DNA of 5,500 nucleotides. It comes from Clostridia bacterium. Its GTDB lineage: Bacteria > Bacillota > Clostridia > Christensenellales > UBA3700. The position numbers and the translations under genes were made by a program. Below, piece after piece: positions 1-5,500 of the stretch. Where the stretch lies: positions 1 to 5,500 of the forward strand of contig JAIEEW010000239.1 of NCBI GenBank assembly GCA_029067255.1, read 5' to 3'. The notes below the pieces were generated by a model. The model searched no databases. It worked only from the letters and a program-made list of their open reading frames with translations, and was not told where the DNA came from. Every line of letters begins with the position of its first letter. Position 1 is the stretch's first letter.

Positions 1-651
1 TCTATCTTTCGCATATCTGCGAAGAGCAAACCTGTTTTCTTTTTGGTCTAGAAAGTATCCCGTCTTTTGTCCGTTTTCAAGATCGACTATCATTTTCAAA
101 CCGTTTTCCAGTATTTCAACTTTGGTATCGAAGTCGCCGTAGATTTTGCCTTTTCGTTGGGGAAGTCCTTCTTTTTCGCGTACGGCTACGTCGCTTCGCT
201 CATATATTCCTTTGGGATCGAATACGTCTATCAGCGCTTTGATAATAATATCCTTATTTTTTTCTATGCCCAGCGAAAGAAACTGAACGCAAAGTACGTC
301 GGCGTATTTGTCGACTATAAGCGCGGGCAGATTATCGCTTTCGGCGAACACCGCTCGGTAAGCGTTGCTCATGCCCAGAGCGCGTCTGTGTTCGTCGGCT
401 TTCCTTATCGCGTTGCGATAGTATTCGTAGTCGGGAAATGAATCGTCTCTTATAAAAATTCTCACTAGTATTTTCGATAGATGATTGATGTATCCTTTAC
501 CGATATATCTTCCGCTGTGGTCGTACACGGTTGCGAGCGAGCCGTTTTTGTCTTTTCCTTCTATGCGAGCGACTTCGTTTGCATAGACCCACGGATGTCC
601 CGCGACTATACGTTTTTCTTCGTTCTTTTTCAAATATACGCTGTATGGCAT
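1..651 (-). CDS. rlmI: RlmI-like 23S rRNA (cytosine-5-)-methyltransferase, partial (3' end off left edge)
   Basis: This is the N-terminal 217 codons of a class I SAM-dependent rRNA methyltransferase of the RlmI/YccW family. In E. coli that enzyme makes m5C1962 in 23S rRNA in the cytoplasm. Visible family motifs are HPWVY (residues 19-23) in the N-terminal PUA RNA-binding domain, ESDNLP (104-109) and RSDVAVREKEG (152-162) in the linker domain, and GQKTGYFLDQKENR (194-207) just before the methyltransferase fold. The family is about 390-400 residues long, so the SAM-binding core and catalytic residues lie beyond base 1 and cannot be checked. The ATG at 651 is preceded by AAAGGAG (rc of 659-665) seven bases upstream, and the protein starts at the usual PUA position. 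The gene is transcribed divergently from malQ. The family call is firm; the exact target base is inferred from homologues. Confidence 0.9.
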   Translation of the reverse strand, partial: MPYSVYLKKNEEKRIVAGHPWVYANEVARIEGKDKNGSLATVYDHSGRYIGKGYINHLSKILVRIFIRDDSFPDYEYYRNAIRKADEHRRALGMSNAYRAVFAESDNLPALIVDKYADVLCVQFLSLGIEKNKDIIIKALIDVFDPKGIYERSDVAVREKEGLPQRKGKIYGDFDTKVEILENGLKMIVDLENGQKTGYFLDQKENRFALRRYAKDR

Positions 652-675
652 TGTCAAACTCCTTTGTTCAAGCAA

Positions 676-704
676 ATTATATCACTTGCAAAGCGGAAAA
701 GCAA
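676..704 (-). promoter_or_regulatory. Sigma70-type promoter of the rlmI-like gene
   Basis: Read on the minus strand, there is a TTGCTT -35 box (rc of 699-704), a 17-base spacer and a perfect TATAAT -10 box (rc of 676-681). The predicted start near 669 gives a leader of about 18 bases that contains the AAAGGAG ribosome-binding site. The -35 box is only 10 bases from that of the divergent malQ promoter. Confidence 0.75.
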
Positions 705-714
705 ACAAAGCGTA

Positions 715-743
715 TTGCAAACAGTCGCAAAAGGTATTATAAT
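715..743 (+). promoter_or_regulatory. Sigma70-type promoter of the malQ-GNAT operon
   Basis: A TTGCAA -35 box (715-720), an exact 17-base spacer and a TATAAT -10 box (738-743) precede malQ. The predicted start is near 750, leaving a leader of about 23 bases with the ribosome-binding site AAGGA at 761-765. I see no riboswitch, convincing catabolite-repression (cre) site or clear operator palindrome here, so expression may be largely constitutive. Confidence 0.8.
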
Positions 744-772
744 GGATACAGATAAACTTTAAGGATAAGATT

Positions 773-2230
773 ATGAACGAAAAAAAAGCGGGAATACTTT
801 TGCCTATTTTCTCGTTGCCGTCAAAATATTCGATAGGCAGTTTAGGAAAAGCCGCGTACAAATTTGTGGATTTTCTCAAAGAGTGTGATCAACGTTACTG
901 GCAGGTGTTGCCGCTCAATCCCACGATTTACGGAGATTCGCCGTATCAGTCGCCGTCGGCGTTTGCGGGCAACCAGTATTTTATCGATCCGGATATCCTT
1001 GTAGCGGAAGGTTTACTTGACAAAGAATTCGTAAAAGGTTATGAGAAAAGCGGAGATAGAATTGATTACGGATATCTTTTTGAAAGCAGAGAATTTTTGC
1101 TCAAAAAAGCGTTTGAGAAATTTGATATCCGCGCCGCAGATTATATAAAATTCAAGATGGACAACGCGTTTTGGTTGGACGATTACGCGCTTTTCATGTC
1201 CATAAAAGAATACAACAATAATGCAGAATGGAGCGAGTGGAGCAAAGAAGAAAAGTTTAGGACAAACGTACCCGCCCTACAAAGAAAGTACGCGAGCAGT
1301 ACGGAGTTCTGGAAATTCGCGCAATATGAATTTTATAAGCAGTTTTCACGGTTGAAAAAATACGCCAACTCAAAAGGAATAAAGATTATCGGAGATATGC
1401 CTATATACGTCGCATACGACAGCGTGGACGTATGGTCCGCGCCCAACAATTATCTTCTTGACGAAGATCTTGTTCCCGTTTCGGTAGCGGGAGTTCCGCC
1501 CGATCTTTTTTCCGAAGACGGTCAACTTTGGGGCAACCCCATTTACGACTGGAAGAAGATGAAAAAAGACAAATTCTCATGGTGGATAGATAGATTGAAA
1601 GTCGCGTACAAACTTTACGACGTGATCCGAATAGACCATTTCAGGGGGTTTGCAGGATACTACGTTGTGGATAAAGGCGAAAAGACGGCGAAGAACGGCG
1701 AGTGGCGCAAAGGCGTTGGCAAGGCTATTTTCGACGAGTTGAATAGACAGTTGTCGGGAGCAGAAATTATTGCGGAAGATTTGGGAGTGATCACTCCCGA
1801 CGTAAGAAAATTACTTCAATATACCGGTTATCCGGGAATGAAAGTATTGCAATTTGCTTTCGGCGACGAAAACAGCGATTACTTGCCGAAAAACATAAAA
1901 TCTTCCAACTGCGTAGTATATACGGGGACGCACGACAACATGACGACTCCGCAGTGGATTGAAGAATTGAGCGATAGAGAAAGGGAACTGTTTATCAAAG
2001 TTTGCAAACCTAAAAAAGGAGAAGATCTGTGCGACTGTCTTATCCGAACGGCTATGTCTACAAAAGCGGATACGGTAATTATACCTATGGCGGATTATAT
2101 GGGTTTGGGTAAAGAAGCGAGAATAAACGCGCCGTCTACGACGGGCGACAACTGGACGTGGCGTTTGGGAAAAAGATATAATACCGCCGCGCTTAGAGAA
2201 AAGATAAAAACACTGAGTAAACGGGATTGA
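773..2230 (+). CDS. malQ: 4-alpha-glucanotransferase (amylomaltase, GH77)
   Basis: This cytoplasmic GH77 enzyme transfers alpha-1,4-glucan segments between maltodextrins, releasing glucose. It works in maltose/maltodextrin use and, in some bacteria, glycogen turnover. The 485-residue length is normal for the short bacterial/plant D-enzyme type. Conserved blocks occur in order: the N-terminal LLP-SLPS-Y-IGSLG region (residues 9-25), YWQVLPLNP (42-50), DSPYQSPSAF (55-64), GDMPIYV (207-213), the lid loop VAGVPPDLFSEDGQLWGNP (238-256), RIDHFRG with nucleophile D288, AEDLG with acid/base E335, and GTHDN with transition-state-stabilising D388. The D-E-D spacing matches the family, so the enzyme should be active. 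The ATG follows AAGGA (761-765) by seven bases. A GNAT gene starts 7 bases after its stop, so the two are probably co-transcribed. No other glycogen or maltose gene is visible. Confidence 0.96.
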   Translation: MNEKKAGILLPIFSLPSKYSIGSLGKAAYKFVDFLKECDQRYWQVLPLNPTIYGDSPYQSPSAFAGNQYFIDPDILVAEGLLDKEFVKGYEKSGDRIDYGYLFESREFLLKKAFEKFDIRAADYIKFKMDNAFWLDDYALFMSIKEYNNNAEWSEWSKEEKFRTNVPALQRKYASSTEFWKFAQYEFYKQFSRLKKYANSKGIKIIGDMPIYVAYDSVDVWSAPNNYLLDEDLVPVSVAGVPPDLFSEDGQLWGNPIYDWKKMKKDKFSWWIDRLKVAYKLYDVIRIDHFRGFAGYYVVDKGEKTAKNGEWRKGVGKAIFDELNRQLSGAEIIAEDLGVITPDVRKLLQYTGYPGMKVLQFAFGDENSDYLPKNIKSSNCVVYTGTHDNMTTPQWIEELSDRERELFIKVCKPKKGEDLCDCLIRTAMSTKADTVIIPMADYMGLGKEARINAPSTTGDNWTWRLGKRYNTAALREKIKTLSKRD

Positions 2231-2237
2231 AGGTATA

Positions 2238-2651
2238 ATGGAATATAAATGCTATGACAGCCTGCCTACGCAGGCAAGAGAAATAAGAGAAGAAGTTTTT
2301 ATGAGAGAGCAAGGCTTTCTCGAAGAATTTGATCTGGACGACAAATACGCAACGCATATTCTTGCTTTCGACGGATTGCAAGCCATAGCGACTTGTCGTT
2401 TTTTCGAACAAGACGGTTTTTATCTTATAGGCAGAATAGCCGTTTTGAAAGAATACAGGGGCAAAGGCGTTGGTAGAGATATGCTCGAATACGCCGAAAA
2501 ATGTATAACAAAATTTGGTGGAAAAGAGATAAGAATTCACGCTCAGCAAAACGCGGAAGAATTTTATAAAAAACTTGGCTACCGATCGTTGGATATATAT
2601 GATTACGAACAGGATTGCAAGCACGTGTGGATGAGCAAAACGGTAGAATAG
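2238..2651 (+). CDS. GNAT family N-acetyltransferase, ElaA/YjcF-like
   Basis: A single-domain GNAT acetyltransferase of 137 residues, predicted to move an acetyl group from acetyl-CoA to an unknown amine. The N-terminal REEVFMREQGF block (residues 17-27), the acidic DLDD stretch and T39-H40 are typical of the ElaA/YjcF subgroup. The acetyl-CoA pyrophosphate loop (motif A) is clear: RIAVLKEYRGKGVG (66-79), with the RGKGVG signature at 74-79. Motif B follows as FYKKLGY (109-115), and the C-terminus keeps the subgroup's histidine and methionine (KHVWM, 128-132). The ATG lies 7 bases after the malQ stop. Its ribosome-binding site GAAGG (2229-2233) overlaps that stop with a short 4-base spacing, which suggests translational coupling. 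No terminator hairpin is seen after it. The substrate cannot be read from sequence, and there is no evident metabolic link to malQ. Confidence 0.88.
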   Translation: MEYKCYDSLPTQAREIREEVFMREQGFLEEFDLDDKYATHILAFDGLQAIATCRFFEQDGFYLIGRIAVLKEYRGKGVGRDMLEYAEKCITKFGGKEIRIHAQQNAEEFYKKLGYRSLDIYDYEQDCKHVWMSKTVE

Positions 2652-2685
2652 CGTATGGGGCAATCAAAGTTATCGCAAAATTTAG

Positions 2686-2714
2686 TTGCCGAGTAAGTTT
2701 CATCTTGATATAAT
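2686..2714 (+). promoter_or_regulatory. Sigma70-type promoter placed for leaderless transcription of the 2721 gene
   Basis: A TTGCCG -35 box (2686-2691), a 17-base spacer and a perfect TATAAT -10 box (2709-2714) are visible. Only six bases separate the -10 box from the ATG at 2721, so the usual start point, about 7 bases past the -10, falls on the start codon. The sequence between the -10 and the ATG is A/T only, with no Shine-Dalgarno site. Confidence 0.7.
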
Positions 2715-2720
2715 TATTTT

Positions 2721-4316
2721 ATGAACGTTTCAAAGTATGTTAAAGAAGACGCCGGCGTGGCGTTGGCGCTAATAGAACAGTCGGAGAATCTGGTAGACGC
2801 TCCGGTTGATTATTTTATTGCAAAAAGCAGACGGACGCAAACGGAAACGTCCGATAGCGAAAGAATCGGCGGAACGCTTGCGAGAAAGTATACCGTTTTG
2901 GCTCGCGAAGGGGAACAGGTTATTGGACTTGCGAGCATGGACAACGAAGGCAACGTAGGGCTTCTCATAGTCGGCGAAGGCGAGAATACCGATAAAGTCG
3001 CAAGCGCTCTTTTGCGCGCGTTGGAGCGAAGAGCGGAGAAAAGAGAGATTCCGCATATTATCGTTTTATCTACTTCGAAATCCGAAGACATTTTACAAAG
3101 ACGCGGATTTGTTGCATATGACAATAGCGAAGACAGCAACGGCGAGTCTTTGATGGTCAAAGAGATCGTATCAAAAGACGAATTTTCTTTGTCCCCAGAG
3201 AAAGTTAAAAGACTGGATCTTGATTCGTCAAAACCTGTCAAAGTTGAAGGCAAGACTTCGGCGCTTCCAGCGGTACTTTTAGGTATCGCGTGCTTTTTCG
3301 TAATTTTGCTTGTAATTTTATCGGTTGCTAATTATCAAAACTACGCCGCGGCAGACGCGCTCAAAAAATTGCTGCCTTTTATTCTTATTGTCGGAGCGAT
3401 TTTCATTGCTGCGGTCGTTATATTTACGCTGTACGTTGTCAGGGGCAAATCTTTGAAAAAAGAAATTTTATCAATGAGCGTTACCAACGCTATGATCGCT
3501 TCGGATATAATAACTACCCAAAGCGGTAGAAGAAAAAGAAACGGAAGATACGAATACGCTTTTTGCGAAGTGTCTTTTACTTACGTTTTTTATGACGAAA
3601 ATATGAAAAAACGCAGCGATAAATTCAAATATAAGTATCAAAATTCGGCGCCTTATTTCTATAAAGGACAGGAGTTGGTAGTCGCCTTTTCCGAAGATAA
3701 GAGTTATTTGTTGCGGAAATATACGTTGGCGACTTTCGGAGATAGTCTATTGAATACCGAAAGAGCAATAAGCGACGCTCCTTTAGCGGATGAAGATATC
3801 GGACGTTCGGAACTTTCGGGCATAAAGGCGGAAGATTATGTTCCTTTGGAAGCGCAAGGTAAATACGCGCTGTATCCGATTTGCGTATTTTTAATGTGGT
3901 GCGTTGCCATCGTAGCGACGTGTATTCTAAATTATTCGTTTTCTAAGCAATCGGGTAAATCTTTTTGGGACGTTTCTTTGCCGATCGCGCTATTTGCGGT
4001 TGTCGCTACCGTTACTCTTTTAGGGGTTGCTGTATTCAGCGCTTTTCCGTTGTTGCGAGCGTGGATAAATTATAAGAAATTGCGTCAAAAGAAAGTCAGA
4101 TTTGCGCAAGGTAAATTGATCTGTCAAGACAGCGTTTACAGTTCAAACAATAAAAACGTGTTTTTCTGCGTTTACAAAACTGCTTATAAAGAAGAAAAGC
4201 GTATAAAGATCTTCCGTATGTTTGCGCAAGACAAAGTAAAAAACGGCGATACTAATGTGATTGTCGCTTACGACGAATCCGTTGCCGTCGTGTTGATCCC
4301 GAAAAATAAAAAGTAA
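2721..4316 (+). CDS. Unassigned membrane protein: GNAT-like domain plus two TM-hairpin/beta-domain modules
   Basis: I do not recognise this 531-residue protein as a named family. Residues 1-150 look like a divergent GNAT fold: strand YTVLAREGEQVIGLASM (57-73), strand-loop-helix NVGLLIVGEGENTDKVASAL (78-97) where motif A sits, and SEDILQRRGF (121-130) like motif B. The canonical R/Q-x-x-G-x-G/A loop is degenerate, so activity is uncertain. Hydrophobic segments follow at about 182-203, 217-240, 383-404 and 419-445. Basic clusters after segments 2 and 4 (RGKSLKK, 241-247; YKKLRQKK, 451-458) suggest that all soluble parts face the cytoplasm. Beta-rich regions at about 252-336 and 455-528 resemble DUF3592-type domains. 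The ATG has no ribosome-binding site; the next in-frame ATG (M73) would cut into the GNAT-like domain. A strong terminator follows. The reading frame is secure; the function is unknown. Confidence 0.85.
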   Translation: MNVSKYVKEDAGVALALIEQSENLVDAPVDYFIAKSRRTQTETSDSERIGGTLARKYTVLAREGEQVIGLASMDNEGNVGLLIVGEGENTDKVASALLRALERRAEKREIPHIIVLSTSKSEDILQRRGFVAYDNSEDSNGESLMVKEIVSKDEFSLSPEKVKRLDLDSSKPVKVEGKTSALPAVLLGIACFFVILLVILSVANYQNYAAADALKKLLPFILIVGAIFIAAVVIFTLYVVRGKSLKKEILSMSVTNAMIASDIITTQSGRRKRNGRYEYAFCEVSFTYVFYDENMKKRSDKFKYKYQNSAPYFYKGQELVVAFSEDKSYLLRKYTLATFGDSLLNTERAISDAPLADEDIGRSELSGIKAEDYVPLEAQGKYALYPICVFLMWCVAIVATCILNYSFSKQSGKSFWDVSLPIALFAVVATVTLLGVAVFSAFPLLRAWINYKKLRQKKVRFAQGKLICQDSVYSSNNKNVFFCVYKTAYKEEKRIKIFRMFAQDKVKNGDTNVIVAYDESVAVVLIPKNKK

Positions 4317-4336
4317 CAAATTTTTCATGAAGACCT

Positions 4337-4380
4337 ACTTCAACGGTCAAGCGGTTCTGCTTTTCCGTTGAAGTTTTTTT
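4337..4380 (+). terminator. Intrinsic terminator after the membrane GNAT gene
   Basis: A perfect 10-bp stem, ACTTCAACGG (4337-4346) with CCGTTGAAGT (4365-4374), is followed directly by a T-run to 4380. The 18-base loop holds a second small stem, AAGC (4349-4352) with GCTT (4359-4362). It begins 20 bases after the stop codon at 4316. On the minus strand no comparable T-run follows the hairpin, so it should act mainly on plus-strand transcripts, though it also lies downstream of the convergent recombinase gene. Confidence 0.92.
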
Positions 4381-4395
4381 ATTTGTGTGTTTTCG

Positions 4396-4410
4396 TTTAG
4401 AAATTCTAAA
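4396..4410. repeat. 15-base near-palindrome between convergent genes
   Basis: TTTAGAA and TTCTAAA flank a single A, giving a 7-bp inverted repeat just beyond the 3' end of the recombinase gene. It is A/T-rich and has no usable loop, so it is not a terminator stem. It could be a protein-binding site or chance; nothing else supports a role. Confidence 0.35.
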
Positions 4411-4419
4411 AATTTGTTA

Positions 4420-5304
4420 TTAGAGTTTGTTTCTGTAATTGAATTTTCTCAGTACCTGTTTTTTTCTATTTGTGGTAACTTCCGTGTATATCTGAGTAGT
4501 GGCGACGCTGGCATGACCGAGTATTTCTTGCACAGACCTAAGATCGGCGCCGTTTGCAAGAAGATTAGTAGCGAAAGTGTGGCGAAGATAGTGGGGAGTG
4601 GAGCGCGCGTTTACGTTGGCTTTTTTTGCGTATTTTTTGTAGATGTTTTCAATACCGTTAATAGAGATGGGCTGACCGTATCTGTTGACGAAAAGATGTC
4701 GGTTTTCGGATTTTTTTCTTTCTCTTATCAAAGTTGCGATTCTATTCCAGGTAACGGAAGAAGATATGTAAATCAAACGTTGCTTGCGTCCCTTACCGTG
4801 AATGAGAAGCGTTCTTTCAGAAGATATCACGTCTTCTATCGTAATAGAAGCCGCTTCGCCTATACGAATGCCTGTGCTTATTAGAAGATCTATCAAAGCG
4901 GAATCTCGCATATAAATCTTTTTTGCAAAAGTCGAAAGTCCGTCAGTATCTTTTTCAAAGCAGTCAAGCATTTTGGACACTTCCGTAACGGAAAGAGTCT
5001 TCGGCAGACGTTGTTCCTGTCTAAATCTAAACTTCAATTTTGCAAAAGGGGATAGCGAAATATAATCAAGATTTACAAGGTACTCGTAGAATATCTTCAA
5101 AGTTATTATTTTTCGTCTAATAGAAGAGTCTTTTAGTTTCAAATCATCGTGAAGATAAGCGATAAACGCGCAAATATCAGGATGCAGAATGTCTTCTTCA
5201 TATTTGAAGTATTGATTCAAGTCGATAGAGTAAGCGGTAAGAGTCTTTTTAGACAGGTTTTTGGTTGATTGCAAGAATTTGATAAAATCAGATAAATATT
5301 CCAT
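4420..5304 (-). CDS. XerC/XerD-like tyrosine recombinase / integrase
   Basis: A complete 294-residue tyrosine site-specific recombinase, which cuts and rejoins DNA through a 3'-phosphotyrosine intermediate. Residues 1-90 form the SAM-like core-binding domain (NLSKKTLTAYSIDLNQY, 16-32, is typical). The catalytic domain, from about 100, keeps every expected residue: R147 in TGIRIGEA, K171 in HGKGRKQR, H238 and R241 in PHYLRHTFAT, H264 in LGHAS and nucleophile Y273 in TTQIYTEVT. Length and lack of an arm-binding N-terminal domain match XerC/XerD rather than lambda-type integrases. E275 stands where XerC/D proteins usually have His (YTHV). The ATG has GGAGA (rc of 5309-5313) four bases upstream. 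The gene is convergent with the membrane GNAT gene and divergent from an AT-rich gene at 5398. It may be a housekeeping Xer protein or the integrase of a mobile segment; the neighbour favours the latter slightly. Confidence 0.93.
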   Translation of the reverse strand: MEYLSDFIKFLQSTKNLSKKTLTAYSIDLNQYFKYEEDILHPDICAFIAYLHDDLKLKDSSIRRKIITLKIFYEYLVNLDYISLSPFAKLKFRFRQEQRLPKTLSVTEVSKMLDCFEKDTDGLSTFAKKIYMRDSALIDLLISTGIRIGEAASITIEDVISSERTLLIHGKGRKQRLIYISSSVTWNRIATLIRERKKSENRHLFVNRYGQPISINGIENIYKKYAKKANVNARSTPHYLRHTFATNLLANGADLRSVQEILGHASVATTQIYTEVTTNRKKQVLRKFNYRNKL

Positions 5305-5332
5305 AATTTCTCCATAAAAATTTATTTTTCTC

Positions 5333-5361
5333 TTGAAAAGTATAACAGTTTATGATACAAT
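5333..5361 (+). promoter_or_regulatory. Extended -10 promoter of the AT-rich right-edge gene
   Basis: A TTGAAA -35 box (5333-5338), an exact 17-base spacer and a TACAAT -10 box (5356-5361) preceded by TGA (5353-5355) form a strong SigA-type promoter. Transcription should start near 5368, leaving a leader of about 30 bases with the GGGGA ribosome-binding site at 5388-5392. It physically overlaps the recombinase promoter. Confidence 0.72.
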
Positions 5362-5365
5362 ATGG
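5339..5365 (-). promoter_or_regulatory. Probable promoter of the tyrosine recombinase
   Basis: On the minus strand, TATACT (rc of 5339-5344) is preceded by TGT (rc of 5345-5347), an extended -10 element. The best -35 candidate is weak: TTACCA, 18 bases upstream, about 5363-5368. The predicted start near 5332 gives a leader of about 28 bases. The -10 box lies inside the spacer of the plus-strand promoter at 5333-5361, so the two polymerase sites cannot be occupied at once. Confidence 0.55.
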
Positions 5366-5397
5366 TAAAATTAACTAACTATTATTTGGGGATAAAA

Positions 5398-5500
5398 ATG
5401 CAAATTAACTCCTGTTTTGTCATTATGGGTTTTAATGTTAAAAGAAATGAAGATGGTAAAGAATATAATTTAAATAAATCTTACGAAAAAATTATTAAAC
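5398..5500 (+). CDS. Partial gene, N-terminus resembling TIR-like CFVIMxF proteins (3' end off right edge)
   Basis: Thirty-four codons are open from ATG 5398 to the right edge, preceded by GGGGA (5388-5392) five bases upstream and a good promoter. The N-terminus has a short hydrophobic strand, CFVIMGF (residues 6-12), then a polar loop with lysine and glycine (VKRNEDGKEY), then a helix start LNKSYEKIIK (25-34). From memory, this matches the opening of TIR-like or nucleoside-deoxyribosyltransferase-like proteins that begin CFVIMxFG, with a later Y-x-x-I-I-K-P segment. Some of these carry TPR or TRAFs-binding (DUF4071-type) regions and some sit in defence loci. Only 34 residues are visible, so the family is a suggestion. 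GC content is 22 of 103 bases, far below the upstream genes, which suggests foreign origin. That the gene is real is likelier than the family assignment. Confidence 0.6.
   Translation, partial: MQINSCFVIMGFNVKRNEDGKEYNLNKSYEKIIK

Noticed and set aside
686..705. Possible cre (CcpA) or LacI-family operator in front of malQ
   Set aside because: TTGCAAAGCGGAAAAGCAAA looks operator-like at first, but it lacks the central CG in the right register and the inverted TTTGCAA half-site, so it does not fit the consensus.
67..762. Plus-strand open frames at 67-441, 481-762 and 531-755
   Set aside because: They lie antisense to or overlap the RlmI-like gene, whose minus-strand translation has clear family motifs and a ribosome-binding site. 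The plus-strand products show no recognisable motifs, and the second also runs across the divergent promoters.
2193..3253. Minus-strand open frames at 2193-2663, 2425-2703, 2769-3056 and 2810-3253
   Set aside because: All are antisense shadows of the small GNAT gene and the membrane GNAT gene. None has a Shine-Dalgarno site with a sensible start or a recognisable domain.
4396..4410. 15-base palindrome as a recombinase attachment or dif site
   Set aside because: dif-type sites are about 28 bp, with two 11-bp arms around a 6-8-bp centre. Here the arms are 7 bp with a 1-base centre and A/T-rich, and no second copy was noticed in the window.
4387..4884. Plus-strand 165-codon open frame
   Set aside because: It is antisense to the recombinase C-terminal domain, where the minus strand encodes the intact H238-R241-H264-Y273 catalytic set. 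The plus-strand product is low-complexity and has no family motif.
5313..5315. Alternative upstream ATG for the recombinase
   Set aside because: It is 11 bases from the chosen start and out of frame. It overlaps the GGAGA ribosome-binding site, and the chosen ATG begins a normal XerC/D N-terminus.
5280..5400. Invertible promoter segment controlled by the adjacent recombinase
   Set aside because: Invertible switches need inverted repeats flanking the promoter. I searched both sides of the 5333-5361 promoter by eye and found no inverted repeat longer than a few A/T bases.

Overview
This 5.5 kb bacterial window looks like chromosome of a low-to-moderate-GC anaerobe, probably an uncultured member of the Clostridia (Bacillota). 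That placement is an inference from purine-rich Shine-Dalgarno sites, sigma70/SigA-type promoters, codon use and gene types, and it is weak. The genetic code is standard: malQ and its neighbours use TGG for Trp, and malQ ends in TGA.

Layout: (1) 651 to 1, minus strand: N-terminal part of an RlmI-type 23S rRNA cytosine methyltransferase, cut by the left edge. (2) 652-772: a compact divergent promoter region. (3) 773-2651, plus strand: a two-gene operon of malQ (4-alpha-glucanotransferase) and a small ElaA/YjcF-like GNAT acetyltransferase, 7 bases apart. (4) 2721-4316, plus strand: a 531-residue membrane protein that I cannot assign to a named family. It has a GNAT-like N-terminal domain followed by two rounds of transmembrane hairpin plus beta-rich domain. 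Its promoter is placed so that transcription would start at or next to the ATG. (5) 4337-4380: a strong intrinsic terminator. (6) 5304 to 4420, minus strand, convergent with the previous gene: a complete XerC/XerD-like tyrosine recombinase. (7) 5305-5397: overlapping divergent promoters. (8) 5398 to the right edge, plus strand: the first 34 codons of a very AT-rich gene. Its N-terminus resembles TIR-like proteins that begin with a CFVIMxF strand and are common in defence or signalling loci.

The left three quarters read as ordinary host chromosome: rRNA modification, maltodextrin/glycogen metabolism, acetyltransferases and a membrane protein. The right edge looks like the start of an accessory segment. 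There the recombinase sits back to back with a gene of about 21% GC, against roughly 40-50% in sampled malQ lines, and the two share an overlapping promoter region. If the window belongs to an undescribed system, it most likely lies to the right of base 5398. The membrane GNAT protein is the most unusual complete gene.
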